Source: UBA6489 sp942490775 (GTDB lineage: Bacteria; Patescibacteriota; Gracilibacteria; BD1-5; UBA6164). Taken from it: DNA of 64,000 nucleotides. The stretch lies in the NCBI GenBank assembly GCA_942490775.1, contig CALNYL010000012.1, positions 1 to 64,000 of the forward strand, written 5' to 3'. The position numbers were made by a program, and so were the translations under genes. Of this stretch, positions 1 to 11,455 are shown piece after piece. The stretch's first letter is position 1; each line of letters opens with the position of its first letter. The notes beneath the pieces are model-generated. The model had not been told where the DNA came from and searched no databases. It saw nothing but the letters and a program-made list of their open reading frames with translations.

Positions 1-53
1 GCTTTTATTATTAGTTCATACTGCTTGTCTGTTAAATCTGTAGTATAAGCCAT
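1..53 (-). CDS. IS5-family transposase orfA, 5' end only
   Basis: The start codon is at 53-51 and the reading frame (MAYTTDLTDKQYELIIKA) runs off the window. These residues match the start of the transposase at 41954. In IS5-like elements orfA carries the N-terminal DNA-binding part and is joined to orfB by frameshifting. Only 17 codons are visible. Confidence 0.8.
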   Translation of the reverse strand, partial: MAYTTDLTDKQYELIIK

Positions 54-116
54 ATTTTTTTCTTAAAATATAATCCCCTTATTTTAAGATTTTTTACGAA
101 AAGTGCAAACTGGTTC
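1..116 (-). mobile_element. IS5-like insertion sequence, one end only
   Basis: The first 116 bases match, in reverse, the left end of the complete IS at 41891-42811: terminal repeat GTGCAAACTGGTTC at 103-116, the same leader, and the same transposase start. TATA at 117-120 fits the 4-bp target duplication seen at the other copy. The rest of the element lies outside the window. Its end supplies the last codons and the stop of the neighbouring gene at 84-836. Confidence 0.85.
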
Positions 117-836
117 TATAAATCGTTCTTCAAATTTTAAATTTTTGATTGGATTATCAATTGTTATAATTTTAGGAATTTCATTTAAATTCATTATTAA
201 AGTTATAATATAATCCTTTTTATACTCTAGGGCTTTTTTATATTCATTTTCTGTAAGTCTAAATTTACCTTTTTTTTCTCTTATTCCTTTAACTTCAGCT
301 AAATATGATTTTTCATCTACATTTATTTGAAAATCATATCCATCGCCATATAATCTTGCATCCTCTAATAAACCATTTTTGAAAATCTTCATAGAAGAAT
401 AATTATTTATGAAAAATAATTCTGCCGCTAAACCTGTTTCCTGTAATTTTTTAAACTTAGTTTTAATAATTGGTTTCGCTTGATATTCAATACTCTTAAC
501 ATTAAAAGAATCCTTCATATACAACTTTACAATATTTGCATATCATTTTACATTCTCATTACCAAACAAACTATCAATAAATATTTTTCTATGAATATAA
601 GTATCTCCTTTTTGCCACCATCATTTCCTACCATTTTCTGGAAAAAAGTGATCAAATAAATCCATTCTATTTTTAATTGTTCCTGTTGTTTCTGCTATAT
701 TGTTTTTAACACAAAAATTATAAAAAGCTGTTTTAGTAGAAAATCAAAATTCTTTTATAAAGTCATTATTAAACTTTGATAATCCATAGCCTATCAAGTT
801 TAAAATTTCATAATTTTTATGCTTAATTTCTGACAT
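84..836 (-). CDS. DUF3883-like protein, 3' end replaced by an IS
   Basis: 250 codons reading TGA as Gly (three such codons in the first third). The N-terminal part (MSEIKHKNYEILNLIGYG) is not recognised. The C-terminal half, with GYDFQINV, YLAEVKGIR, the pattern LTENEYKKA and a following hydrophobic strand, resembles DUF3883 (NO VEIN C-terminal) domains, which have a restriction-endonuclease-like fold. The last ten residues (EPVCTFRKKS) and the TAA lie inside the IS5-like terminal sequence, so the native C-terminus was lost by insertion. The same tail is added to a lipoprotein gene at 41887. A role in defence is possible for this family, but nothing nearby supports it. Confidence 0.6.
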
Positions 837-922
837 AATTTAAATGTTTTACTAAATAAGATATATATAATCTGAAACAGATTAACTATTTTTCCTATTT
901 TTTCCACTATAAATTATTCTAT

Positions 923-2482
923 CTAATCTTCATTTTTCTTTCTAAAACTCAAAGCTTCTAATATATGATTAGATAGAATACTTTTATCACCATCTAAATC
1001 AGCTATAGTCCTTGCTAATTTAAGAACTCTATAATAGCTTCTAGCTGACAAATTCATACTAACAACAGCCTGTTTCAATATATCTTCACTTTCTTTATCT
1101 AAGGTGCAGTATTTATTTATATCTCTTGTGGACATTTCACTATTTGAGCTTAATTTTTGCCCTTTGAATCTATCAAACTGTATCTTTCTAGATTTTTCTA
1201 CTTTTTCTTTTATATCCTTAGAAGTCTCTGTTCATTTGTAATCTTGTCATACTTTAAACTCTTGAGTTTTCACTTTTGGAACTTCTATAAACATATCTAC
1301 TCTATCTACAAGTGGTCATGATAATCTTCATCTATAATTTTTTACCTGATTAAAGCTACATTTACATTCTTTGTCTTGGTCCGTTAAATATCAACAAGGA
1401 CAGGGGTTCATGGCTCATACTAGCGAGAATTTAGCAGGATAAACATAACTAGCATTCACTCTAGTAACTGTTATATATCAGTCTTCTATGGGTTGTCTAA
1501 GAACTTCTAGAACATTTTTCTCAAACTCTAGTATTTCATCTAGGAATAAAACTCACTTGTGGGCTAGACTAATTTCTCAGGGTTTTGCATTTCTTCATCA
1601 TCAAATTATGCTAACTGATGATGCTGTGTGATGAATTGTTCTAAATGGTCTTTTGGTTACTATTGGTCTTTTTTTTGATAGCATACCTGAGATACTGTAA
1701 ATTTTTGATATCTCAATTGCTTCTTCTAAACTGAGGTCTGGTAATATTCATGAAAATGCTTTTGCTAACATTGTTTTTCAAGATCATGGAGGTCATTCCA
1801 TTATTATATTATGTCATCCTGCGGCTGCTATTAATAATGCTCTTTTTGCATGTTCTTGTCATAGTACATATTTAAAATCATATTTCTTTTTGATATCTAA
1901 CATCATTTCATCTTCTTCTATTTCTCATAGGCTTTTAAAATCTAGAGTATCTTGAATGTCTAAACTTTTTTCTCAGTTTAGCATATTTATCAAGTCTTTT
2001 AAAGTTTTTATTTTTACAACATCTATTCAGGGTATAATAGAAGCTTCTATACAATTATTCTCTGGTAAAAATATTCTTTTGAATCATCTTTCTTTAGCTC
2101 ATATGGTTGCGGGTAATACTCAACTAACTTTTCTGAGTTTACCATCAAGAGATAATTCTCATAAAAATATACTATCTTTTACTAAATCATCTGTTTCAAT
2201 CCATCATTTATTTAAAAGTATCCCAACGGCTATTGCTAAATCAAAACTTGGTCATACTTTTCTAATATTAGCAGGTGCTAGATTTACTGTTATTCTAGAC
2301 ATAGGGAGCTTAGAATCGCTTGATTTTAAAGCGGATCTTAATCTTTCTTTGCTTTCTTGTACTCATTGGTCTGGTAGTCATACTATAGTAAATGCTGGTA
2401 GTCATTGGTTTATATCTACTTCTATTTCTATAATAGTTGATTCTAGTCCGTTTACTGTTATTGAATTTACAAATGATATCAT
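923..2482 (-). CDS. comM: YifB/ComM family Mg-chelatase-like AAA+ ATPase
   Basis: 519 aa with many TGA=Gly codons. The N-terminus has the family hallmark VNSITVNGLE, then GLPAFTIVGLPD, ESKERLRSAL and FDLAIAVGIL, followed by the Mg-chelatase AAA+ core. The C-terminal helical domain carries LSARSYYRVLKLARTIADL. ComM-type proteins are helicases that help integrate imported single-stranded DNA during natural transformation in proteobacteria; the role in CPR bacteria is unproven. The length matches the family (about 500 aa). The ATG at 2482 is chosen because the family start is MISFVNS-like. It follows rplY on the same strand with a 137-base gap. Confidence 0.9.
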
Positions 2483-2559
2483 ATCGTGTTTTTAATAAGT
2501 ATATAAAATATATACTACATATAGTATACCATTTATAGATTTTTGCAAATTTTTATTAT

Positions 2560-2598
2560 AAAAAAGACCAAATTTTATTATAAATTCAGTCTTTTTTA
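2560..2598 (-). terminator. Hairpin terminator after rplY
   Basis: The inverted repeat AAAAAAGAC / GTCTTTTTT with a 20-base loop lies 22 bases past the rplY stop on the minus strand. The A and T tracts make it potentially bidirectional. Confidence 0.6.
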
Positions 2599-2619
2599 TT
2601 TTTACACAATGATAATTCT

Positions 2620-3243
2620 TTATTTCTTCTCTGTTTTTGTTCATTCTACTTCTGGTTCTGTTTCCTCAACTACAACATTTTCTTCTTGTATTTTAGCTGG
2701 TTCTCAAGCTACAACAACTATATCATCTAAATTTGTAAGGATTTCATACTTATTAGAGTCAATAACTAAATCACTAACCTTTATCGAATCTCATACATTT
2801 TTTAATAAAGATAAATCTACATCAAAATGATCAACTAAATCAGTAGGCAAACATTGTACTTCTATTTCTTTATTTAATTCCTCAATTATTGCTCATTCTT
2901 TCTTAGCAGCAGCTACTCAAATAAAGTTTAAATGGATTTTAGTATGTAACTTCTTTCATTTAGTTATAGCATAAAAATCTACATGCTGGAAGTTCCCTCT
3001 TACAGGTTCTTTTTGTATAGCATGAAAAATCACTTCTAACTTTTTCTTTCAAATTTCTAAACTCATTATCGTACTTTCTCAAGCTTTACGATAAGCCCTA
3101 AGAATATCTGATGCATCAACCTTTATACTTATAGGTTCCTGATCTGGTCAATAAACTACACAAGGAACAAGTTTTGATTCTCTCAATTCTTTAGCCCCTT
3201 CTTCTTTCATTCTTACTGAAGCATTTAATTTTAGTTTTTCCAT
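2620..3243 (-). CDS. rplY: Large ribosomal subunit protein bL25, CTC type
   Basis: 207 aa. The start MEKLKLNASVR, the segment LVPCVVYGPDQEP and the motif PVRGNFQHVDFYAI are typical of the long bL25/CTC form, which has a 5S rRNA-binding N-terminal domain and a beta-rich C-terminal extension. Gly in GPDQEP and in several other places is encoded by TGA. The acidic C-terminal tail (EEETEPEVEGTKTEKK-like) is common in the long form. It lies 112 bases downstream of ftsZ on the same strand and ends before a hairpin terminator. Confidence 0.92.
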
Positions 3244-3355
3244 ATGTGGTGATTAATCAACAAAATAAAGCATTTTTTAAGATAATCTTAAAACAAGCGG
3301 ATAAGATTCTATATAAAAAAACGATTTTGGCAAAAGTTTTTAATATTTTTTATTA

Positions 3356-4603
3356 TTACATCTTCTTTTTCCTCAAAAATGTAGGAATATCTAGGTCATC
3401 TTCTGGTTGAGTATCTACTCTATCTCTCATAGAATTTGATTGTGTAACTCTAGAATCTGTAACTTTTCTTTTTCAGAAAGGATTAGTAGTTCCGCTTCTA
3501 ATTGATCCCATAGAACCTGTATTATTAACTGGCTCAGCCTCTCTTTCATGTCTTACAAAAGCACTTTTATTTGAGTTTTCATCAAATCAAGTAGCCACAA
3601 CAGTTATTTTTACTCATCATTCATAATCTTCTTTTATAGTTGCTCAGAAAATTATGTTAGCATCTGGGTCTAGAGATTCTGTTATAACTCTAGCAGCCTC
3701 ATCTACCTCAAACATACTCAAATCAGTTCATCAAGTTACATTAAATAGCAATCATTTTGCTCATGCAATAGATAACTCTAAAAGAGGACTATCAATTGCT
3801 GCTTTAGCAGCCTCCACGGCTCTATCTTCTCAGCTTCCATATCATATTCACATAAGAGCTGATCAGGCATTATTCATTATTGATTTAACATCAGCAAAAT
3901 CAACATTTATAAGACCAGATTGAGTTATCAAATCAGATATTCATTGAACTCATTGGTTTAAGACTTCATCAACTATAGAGAAAGCATCTAGTAAAGGGGT
4001 TTTTTTATCTATAATAGATAATATTCTATCATTAGGTATAGTTATAAGGGTATCTACTTTTTCTTTTAGAGATTCATAACCATCTATTGATTTACTCATT
4101 CTATTTTGTCATTCAAAACTAAATGGTTTTGTGACAACTCAAACAGTTAATGCTCAAAGCTCTTTAGCAACTTCAGCTACGACTGGAGCAGCTCATGTTC
4201 AAGTACCTCATCAAAGACCACATGTTATAAATACCATATCTGCTCCTTGTAAAATCGCTTTTATATCTTCTCTTGATTCTTCAGCTGCTTTTTTTCATTT
4301 TTCAGGATCGCTTCATGCTCAAAGACCGCCTGTTATAACTTTTCAAATATGAAGTTTCTTTCAGGCTAAAGAGTTATAAAGAGCTTGTACATCAGTATTC
4401 ATTGCTACAAAATCTACTCATTCAAGTCCTCACTCGATCATTCTATTGACAGCATTTTGTCCACCTCATCAAACTCATACAACTATGATTTTTGCAACTG
4501 GAGAAATTACTCCAGATATATTTATTTCTTCTGGACCTGTCTTTTTTCTAGTAGTCCTTCCTCAAGAAAGTAAATTTTTTAGTTTGTCTTCAGTTTTTAC
4601 CAT
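3356..4603 (-). CDS. ftsZ: Cell division protein FtsZ
   Basis: 415 aa. It contains IIVVGVGGGGQNAVNRM (nucleotide-binding T1 loop), AMNTDVQAL, and the tubulin signature GGGTGTGAAP followed by VVAEVAKELGALTVGVVTKPF. Five of the signature-region glycines are TGA, among the clearest evidence in the window for UGA=Gly. FtsZ is the tubulin-like GTPase that forms the division ring. The short C-terminus ends in a basic FLRKKKM-like tail. ftsA lies just upstream on the same strand with an 86-base gap, the usual division-gene order. Confidence 0.97.
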
Positions 4604-4689
4604 GGTTTATAAAATTTTATAAATATAAATATCTTTTTTATTCTGAAACTCAAATCAGAATATTTATTTGTAAAACAATGTTTTTCTTT

Positions 4690-5919
4690 TTAAGGTAACA
4701 TTTTCTTAAAAATTTTAATTATAGAAGCAAATATACCTCATACATTTAAAGAAAATCTACCACTAGGAACTTGGTACTTATTTGCTAATATCATATTTCA
4801 GATAACTCAAGCAAATACAGGGTCACTAACAGAAGTTTCTAGCAATACATCTTTTTCAACTGGCATTCATATAAATGCTGGTAGTTTAAGAACCTCTTTT
4901 GCTAAATCTATAAGTCCCATTTCTTTACTTCCACCTCAAACAAAAACTATTCACTCTGGAAGCATTCAATCTTTTCATGCTTTTTGTAACTCTCTTTTTA
5001 TAAAAAATAGTATTTCTTCATATCTAGCAGTAACTATTTTAGAGAGAAACAAATATGAAACTGATCACTCTTCCCCTGCTCACAAATTAACTAAATCTAT
5101 CTCTTTGTCTGTTGCCGTTTCTTCTATTCCTAATTCACTATAATCTTTTTTCAATTTTTCAGCTATATCTATAGATGTTCTAATTCATAATGCTATATCA
5201 TTTGTTACATTATCTCCTCATATAGGAATTGTAGAAGAGTATTGTAAAACTCATTCTTCGTAAACGGTTAATCAAGTTGTAGAAGCTCATATATCAACAC
5301 AAACTACTCATAACTCTTTTTGTCTTTTTGTTAAAACTCATTCTGGGGATGCTAGTAGATTAGGGTAGATATCATAGATTTCTACTCAAACATCGCTAAC
5401 AGCTTTTCTTATATTGTTTAGTATATTCTTATTCATAGAAAATATACTAGCTGCTACCTCTAACTTTCTAGCAGACATTCAAATAGGATTTTTTACTCAT
5501 TCTTCTAAATCTACTACAAATTGTTCTGGGATAACTTTTAAAATCTCCCTATTAGGTAAATCAACACCATTTTTTGCCATGTCCAATACTCTATCAACAT
5601 CTTCACTAGTTATATCTTCATTAGAAACAGCTATTATTCATTTATTATTTATTACTTCAAAAGATGAAGAGTTGAAAGATAAATAAACTCAAAATACTTG
5701 TTCTCATGCCATCTTTTCTGCTTCTTCTAATGATTTATCTAGATTACTCTTAAACTCTTCCATATCTAGTATGTTTCATTTTTTGATAGCATAAGATGAA
5801 GCTACTCAAACTCAAAGCACACTAAAATTATTGTTATTATCTTCCTCTGAGAAACTTCATATTATGGTTCTTATCTTTGAACTTCATATGTCTATGGATG
5901 TTATAATATTATTTTTCAT
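4690..5919 (-). CDS. ftsA: Cell division protein FtsA
   Basis: 409 aa, actin-like. Phosphate 1 motif SIDIGSSKIRTI at the N-terminus, GVVCVDIGASTTGVTVYEEG (phosphate 2) in the middle, and GIVFVGGGSKEMGLIDLAKE (adenosine motif) near the C-terminus. The protein ends in a basic amphipathic stretch (ASIIKIFKKMLP) that fits the membrane-targeting helix of FtsA, which tethers FtsZ to the membrane. The ATG at 5919 gives the expected MKNNIITSIDIG start. It precedes ftsZ and is probably transcribed with it. Confidence 0.95.
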
Positions 5920-6284
5920 AGTTTTATATAAATTTCTGTCTTAAATAAATAATTTTAAAAGTATTGTTCTATTAACTTATACAAGATTATTCGCTATAAG
6001 TAAAGTAAATAGTCTTTTTATGTGTTTTTTAATACATAAGAATTATATTTTGTTTTCTTCTATTTTCAAAAAAAGCTAAAAAGTAATGTTAAAAACTTTT
6101 TAATATTACTTTTTATTTGCTATTTTAAGGGAATATTAATTCTATATATAGAATTAAAAATTTCATATCATATAAATTCATATATTTTATAGATATTAAA
6201 CCTTTAAAATAACCCCTAAAATTATATAAAAAAGTCAAAAAAAGACTTGTAATAGGCATAAAGTATATAATGAGAGTGAATTAT
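5920..6284. other. Intergenic region with a strong hairpin
   Basis: No gene seen. It must hold the promoter of the ftsA-ftsZ unit on the minus strand. At 6078-6114 a near-perfect hairpin (AAAAAGTAAT / ATTACTTTTT plus inner TTAAAAA / TTTTTAA) looks like a bidirectional terminator. Confidence 0.5.
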
Positions 6285-6558
6285 ATGATTAACTCTTATT
6301 ATTATGAAAATAGATATACTTAAACATATAATAGTATATATAGTCAAGTCAGTGCTAATGCAAAAAAAGAATTTGATAAAAATAAAGATGTATTTGTAGA
6401 AAGTGACATATTGGTAGATTTATGATTTTTATGAATTGTAATTGATTATTCTGGAGTAATAAAGTGAATACTTATACCAGAGAAAAAGCCAAGAAAGTCA
6501 AAAAAATAATCCTAATTCTGATTTAACCGAAGAGCAAAGAAGAGCAAAAAGGTTCTAA
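6285..6558 (+). pseudogene. Small hypothetical gene broken by frameshifts
   Basis: Three overlapping frame pieces read like one small protein: MINSYYYENRYT (ends in TAA), then YNSIYSQVSANAKKEF with a hydrophobic LVDLGFLGIVIDYSG segment, then NNPNSDLTEEQRRAKRF ending in TAG. Neither the second nor the third piece has its own start codon. The hydrophobic segment could be one membrane span. Family not recognised. It could instead be a chance set of open frames in AT-rich DNA. Confidence 0.3.
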
Positions 6559-6799
6559 TAAAATGATTTCTAGCTTTAGGATTAATTTTGAAAATTCTAT
6601 TGGTTTTAGCTAAGGGGTTTTGATCAACCACACAAATTTTAGAAATAAGACACTTCTTTTTTGTTATGAAGTTATGAAATAGGCTTGTTCTATTGCTAAT
6701 TTTTTTTACTATTTTAATCTCGGAAAAGTCTATTAATTAAAGGCATTTTTCTGTAGAGATAAAAAATCTTTTGTCTTAATTCATGACAAACAACACCCT

Positions 6800-7576
6800 T
6801 TACTTTTTCATTTTCACCTCAACCTTGTCAAGTAAAAAATGCAACATTCAAGCAAATTCTTCATTCTCTATTTTTATGCCAAAAGGAGTTTGTTTAAAAA
6901 TCACAATATAAACAAAATCTCAAAATACAAAAGTATTAATTGCTGAATTTTGAGCAGGTAAATCTTTTATGATATCAGTATTATAAGTTCTAACTATATT
7001 TTCAAGTAACATCATACCATTTCAAAGATAAGCTTCTATACTTATCTTTTCCTTTTTTAATTTACTTATAAAATCCTCACCATAGTTTGTGAATTTTAAG
7101 TTAGACTTATTTTCAAGAGTATTTGAAGCAAACATTTTTATTTGTATATATTTTTTTTCCTTTATATCTCTATACATACTTTTATAAAGCTGTTTTAATC
7201 AATCAACTCACTCAAAAAAAGTAATTTTAGGTCTCTCTCAATAACTCTCACTTTCAAGTGTTTTTAGCTCTTTATTTAAAATATCTAAATTATCTCTTTT
7301 CTTTTTTATTTCTATATATTTTTCCTCGATTTTATCTCAGATAATATTTTTATTAGCCACAAAAAAATACTTTACACCATTCTTTGTAATTTCAGAAATT
7401 ATTCACTTATTGACCAGATTTTTCATAGTCTTGTAAACATTTGTTCTTTCTCATCAAATAGATTTAGCTACAGTAGAAGCAGTTTTTGTTCAATATTTAT
7501 ATAAAAAAATAAATATTTTTGCTTGAGATTCTGTTAACCCAAAGTCTTCTAATAGAGAATTTATATTATTTTTCAT
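6800..7576 (-). CDS. TrmB-like transcriptional regulator (copy 1)
   Basis: 258 aa. Residues 1-70 form a winged helix-turn-helix of the TrmB type (LLEDFGLTESQAKIFIFLYK, TASTVAKSIGGERTNVYKT, LVNKGIISEITKNGVKYF), then a coiled coil (about 80-115) and a C-terminal sensor-like domain ending VKMKK. It is divergent from the Cys-rich gene at 7718, and a palindromic operator (7591-7609) lies between the two starts, so it probably controls that gene and itself. It is a paralog of the regulator at 11456-12226. Ligand unknown. Confidence 0.8.
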
Positions 7577-7590
7577 ATTTTAAAAATAGT

Positions 7591-7609
7591 TGTGAATATG
7601 ATGTTCACA
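7591..7609. promoter_or_regulatory. Palindromic operator, site 1
   Basis: TGTGAA-N7-TTCACA, centred between the divergent TrmB-like gene (starts 7576) and the Cys-rich gene (starts 7718). The same half-sites recur at 12254-12271 in the equivalent intergenic position of the second regulator. Binding by the adjacent TrmB-like protein is inferred. Confidence 0.65.
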
Positions 7610-7717
7610 GTAAATATACATTTTTATTTGATATAAATCAAGTTTAAATTAGATTAAATATAAAAGCTTAAAGAAAAAGGCGATGGATTCAAAACTATAG
7701 TAATTTAAATTAAATCT

Positions 7718-9463
7718 ATGCAAGAAAAAATAGTAGAAACAAAAAACTGTAAAAACTGTAATTCAAGTTTTGAAATTACAGACAAAGATCTAGAATTTTA
7801 TGATAAAATTTCTCCAAAATTTAATGATAGAAAATATTCTATCCCTACACCAAGATTATGTCCCGACTGCAGACAACAAAGAAGACTAAGTTTTAGAAAT
7901 GAAAGGAATTTATACAAAAGAAAATGTGATGCAACTGGAAGAGATATTATTTCAATATACTCACCAGACAAAAATTTAAAAGTATATGACCAAAAATTTT
8001 GGCGGAGTGATAAATGGGATGCCTTAGATTATTGAATAGATTTTAATTTTAAAAAAAGCTTTCTTGAACAATATAAAAAATTATTAGTAAAATTGCCTAA
8101 ACAAAATTTAGTAATAATTAACTCAGAAAACTCAGAATATAATAATGACTTAATTAATTCAAAAAATGCATATTTATCAATATGATCTTCTGATGTTGAA
8201 GATAGTGCCTATATCTCTGCATCTTGAATTGTTAAAAAATCATTTGATGTTTGGTGGTCATGAAATATAGAAAATTCTTATGAAATATTTAGCTCGGCAT
8301 CTCTATATTGATCATTCTACTCTAGAAAATGTATGAAATCTAAAAGCTTAATATTTTGTGAAGAATGTCGTAATTGTCAAAATTGCCTATTTTCTTATTG
8401 ATTAGTAGGTAAAAAATACAACATAATGAATAAACAGTATACAAAAGAAGAATATGAAAAAAATCTTAGTAAACTAGATTTATTTAATTCTTCCAAATTA
8501 AAAAACTATATTAAAACATTTAGAGAATTTTTACTAACAAAACCTAAGAAATATATTAACTCTGAAAACTCGGAAAATATAACTTGAGACTATATTTATG
8601 ATTCAAGTAATTGTAAAGAATCATTTTGTATTGTTGATATGGAAAACTCAGCATATTCTTATGAATGTTGAAGAACAAAAAATTTGTATGACTGTTCCTA
8701 TATATATGGTTCAGAGTGACTAAGTCTAGAATCTATAATTAATAGTTGAGTATTTAGAACATTTTTTTCTATAAATATTACTAACTCGAATAATTTATAT
8801 TATTGTTCGGATTTAGTTAATTGTAATAACTGTTTTTGATGTATCTGACTTCGCAATAAACAATACGGTATCCTAAACAAACAATACACAAAAGAGCAGT
8901 ACAATGAACTAGTCCCAAAAATCATAGAACACATGCAAAAAACTTGAGAATGGTGAGAATTTTTCCCATCCTCAATTTCTCCATTCTGATACAATGAAAC
9001 AGTAGCTCAAGAGTACTTCCCACTAACCAAAGAAGAAGCAAAAAACAAATGATTCAACTGGTCAGACTACGAACCACCAAAACCAAATGTAGAAAAAATA
9101 ATACCAGCAAGTAAATTACCAGAAAATATAAAAGACATACCAGACGATATACTAAATTGGGCAATAATGCCTGAGAAAAATGAAAATACCGTAGGGACAG
9201 CAGATCTGCTGTCCCTACAACCAGAAATACAAAAACCATTTAGAATAATAAAACAAGAACTAGAGTTTTACAGAAAACATAATTTACCAATCCCAAGAAA
9301 ACACCCAGACCAAAGACACCTAGAGAGGATGGCACTCAGAAACCCCAGAAAACTATTTGATAGAAAGTGTGATAAATGCTCAGTAGATATGAAAACCACA
9401 TATTCACCAGAAAGACCTGAAATTGTTTATTGTGAGAAGTGTTATAATGAAGAAGTATATTAG
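7718..9463 (+). CDS. Cys-rich zinc-ribbon protein, paralog A
   Basis: 581 aa with many TGA=Gly codons. N-terminal treble-clef or zinc ribbon: CKNC at about residue 10, CPDCRQQRR at about 48, then FRNERNLYKRKCDATG. The middle (120-400) is Cys/Asn/Ser-rich with repeated CxxC (CEECRNCQNC, CNNCFGC), perhaps a repetitive beta fold. Conserved C-terminal part: FFPSSISPFGYNET, FNWSDYEPPKP, FRIIKQELEFYRKHNLPIPR, RNPRKLFDRKCDKC, and CEKC close to the end. I recall such proteins being common and uncharacterised in CPR genomes, sometimes labelled CaiB/BaiF, which the sequence does not justify. First of five paralogs, divergent from a TrmB-like regulator. It carries the coding palindrome at 9191-9218. Confidence 0.8.
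9191..9218. repeat. 28-bp perfect palindrome inside a coding region (copy 1)
   Basis: GTAGGGACAGCAGA followed by its exact reverse complement. In frame it encodes VGTADLLSL within paralog A. Copies: 11181-11208, 17465-17492 (one mismatch), 25833-25860 and 63638-63665. Confidence 0.95.
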
Positions 9464-9722
9464 ATAAAACCGTCTAAAAAATAGACACTAAAATAATCTT
9501 AGTGTCTATTTTTTATTTTCCCAAACCCATTATATAATTCAAATTTATATAATTTATAGTAAAAATATAAACAATTTCATATTATATATTTCATATTACC
9601 ATAAAATTTCTTCCTTTTTTATCCGAAGGTGTATCCTCTAGGACAAAGGAAGTCCCTGAAGTGGGACGAAATGGGATGGATTCACATCTTAGAATTATTT
9701 ATTTCTCTAAACAAAAAACACT
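9464..9722. other. Intergenic: terminator and a dispersed repeat
   Basis: 9476-9514 is a good terminator after paralog A: AATAGACACTAA / TTAGTGTCTATT followed by T-rich sequence. 9605-9686 is an approximately 80-base dispersed repeat (TTTCTTCC... through GGGATGGATTC) also found at 60232-60312 and, shorter, at 57203-57247. Confidence 0.7.
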
Positions 9723-11453
9723 ATGTCAATAATAAAAACCTGCAAAATATCAGGACAAAAATTCACAATCACAGACCAAGACTTAAAATTTTATGAAAAA
9801 CTATGAGTCCCAACACCAACACTTTGTCCAGAAGAAAGGGCAAGAAGAAGATATTCTTGGAGAAATGAGAAAAAACTATACTGGAGAAAATGTGATGCGA
9901 CAGGAAAAAGAATTCTATCAATATTCTCTCCAAATAAACCATTCACCGTTTATGAAAAATCATACTGGTACTCAGACAAATGGAACCCTCTAGATTATGG
10001 AATGGACTTTGATTTCACAAAACCATTTTTTCAGCAATTCAGAGAACTTATGGAAAAAGTTCCTATGGTGGCTTTATCAAATTGATGACATTCTGAAAAT
10101 TCAGACTATTGTAATCAAGGAGATGAATTAAAAAACTGTTATCTAGTATTTGAGGGAAATAATAATCAATCATGTTATTACTGCTCAGAAATATCAAACT
10201 CAAGCTTATGTGTTGATAGCTCAGCTATACAAAAATCTGAAAAATTATACGAATGCCTAAATTGTGAAAACTGCTTTGATTCAAAATATCTACAAAACTC
10301 AAAAAACTGTATAAAATCATGGTTTTTAAAAAACTGTATAAATTGTGAAGAATGCTTTTGATCAGCAAATTTACAAGGGAAAAAATATTACTTCTTCAAC
10401 GAAAAATATTCAAAAGAAGAATATTACCAAAAAATAAACTCATTAAAATTAGAAAAATACTCTTCAATACAAGAAATAAAGAAAAAAGTATCAAAATTCT
10501 TTCTAAAATTTCCAAATAAATACATAAACTGAAACAACAACGAAAACTCAACATGAGACTATCTAAACAACACTCAAAACTGTAAAAACTGCTACAATGT
10601 ACAAGACTCACAAAATTGTAAAAATATTTTTTACGGATACTGACTAAACAATGTTCATGATATGACAGTTTATTGAGACTGATGAGTAGAATACTGTTAT
10701 GAAAATCATGAAATAGGACAAAATATTAGAAACATTTGTTTTTCAGATCAAGTTTGGGAATGATGCTATAATATCTTTTACTCAAAAATGTGCATAAGAA
10801 ATTCTCACGATTTATTTTGATGTATCTGATTCAGAAATAAAAACTATTGCATCCTAAACAAACAATACACGAAAGAAGAATATCTAGAATTAAGATGAAA
10901 AATTATAGAACACATGAAACAAACCTGAGAATACTGAGAGTTTTTTCCATCTTCAATTTCTCCATTTGGATACAACGAAACAGTAGCTCAACAATATTTT
11001 CCATTAACGAAAGAACAAGCAAAAAGTAAGTGATTCAACTGGTCAAACTATGAATCACCATCACCAAAAGTAGAAAAAATAATTCCAGTAAATAAATTAC
11101 CAGAAAATATAAAAGACATACCAGACGATATCTTAAATTGGGCAATAATGCCAGAAAAAACTGAAAATAACGAAAACACCGTAGGGACAGCAGATCTGCT
11201 GTCCCTACAACCAGAAATACAAAAACCATTCAGAATAATAAAACAAGAACTAGAATTCTACAGAAAACATAATCTCCCAATCCCAAGAAAACACCCAGAC
11301 CAAAGACACCTAGAAAGGATGGTACTCAGAAACCCCAGAAAACTATTTGATAGAAAATGTGATAAATGTTGAGTAGATATGAAAACTACATATTCACCAG
11401 ATAGAACAGAAATTGTTTATTGTGAGAAGTGTTATAATGAAGAAGTATATTAG
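9723..11453 (+). CDS. Cys-rich zinc-ribbon protein, paralog B
   Basis: 576 aa, the most divergent of the five at the N-terminus (MSIIKTCKISGQKFTITD), with one N-terminal Cys pair reduced to CKIS and LCPEERARRRYSWRNEKK in place of the CPDCRQQRR motif. The middle holds NCEECFGSAN-type Cys clusters, and the C-terminal half matches paralog A closely (FGYNET, FNWSNYESP, RKCDKC, CEKC). The coding palindrome is at 11181-11208. Its stop lies two bases from the stop of the convergent TrmB-like gene 2. Function unknown; metal or nucleic-acid binding is an inference from the Cys pairs. Confidence 0.78.
11181..11208. repeat. 28-bp coding palindrome (copy 2)
   Basis: Identical to the copy at 9191-9218 and in the same reading frame (VGTADLLSL) within paralog B. 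Confidence 0.95.
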
Positions 11454-11455
11454 AT

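Noticed and set aside
84..524. A separate 146-aa gene
   Set aside because: Reading TGA as Gly extends the frame to the ATG at 836, giving a single 250-aa protein.
1956..2495. Long plus-strand open frame opposite comM
   Set aside because: The minus strand encodes a clear ComM protein here; the plus frame is open only because TGA-rich coding makes few TAA/TAG on the opposite strand.
6561..6620. Short frame MISSFRINFENSIGFS
   Set aside because: Only 17 codons in AT-rich DNA with no supporting context.
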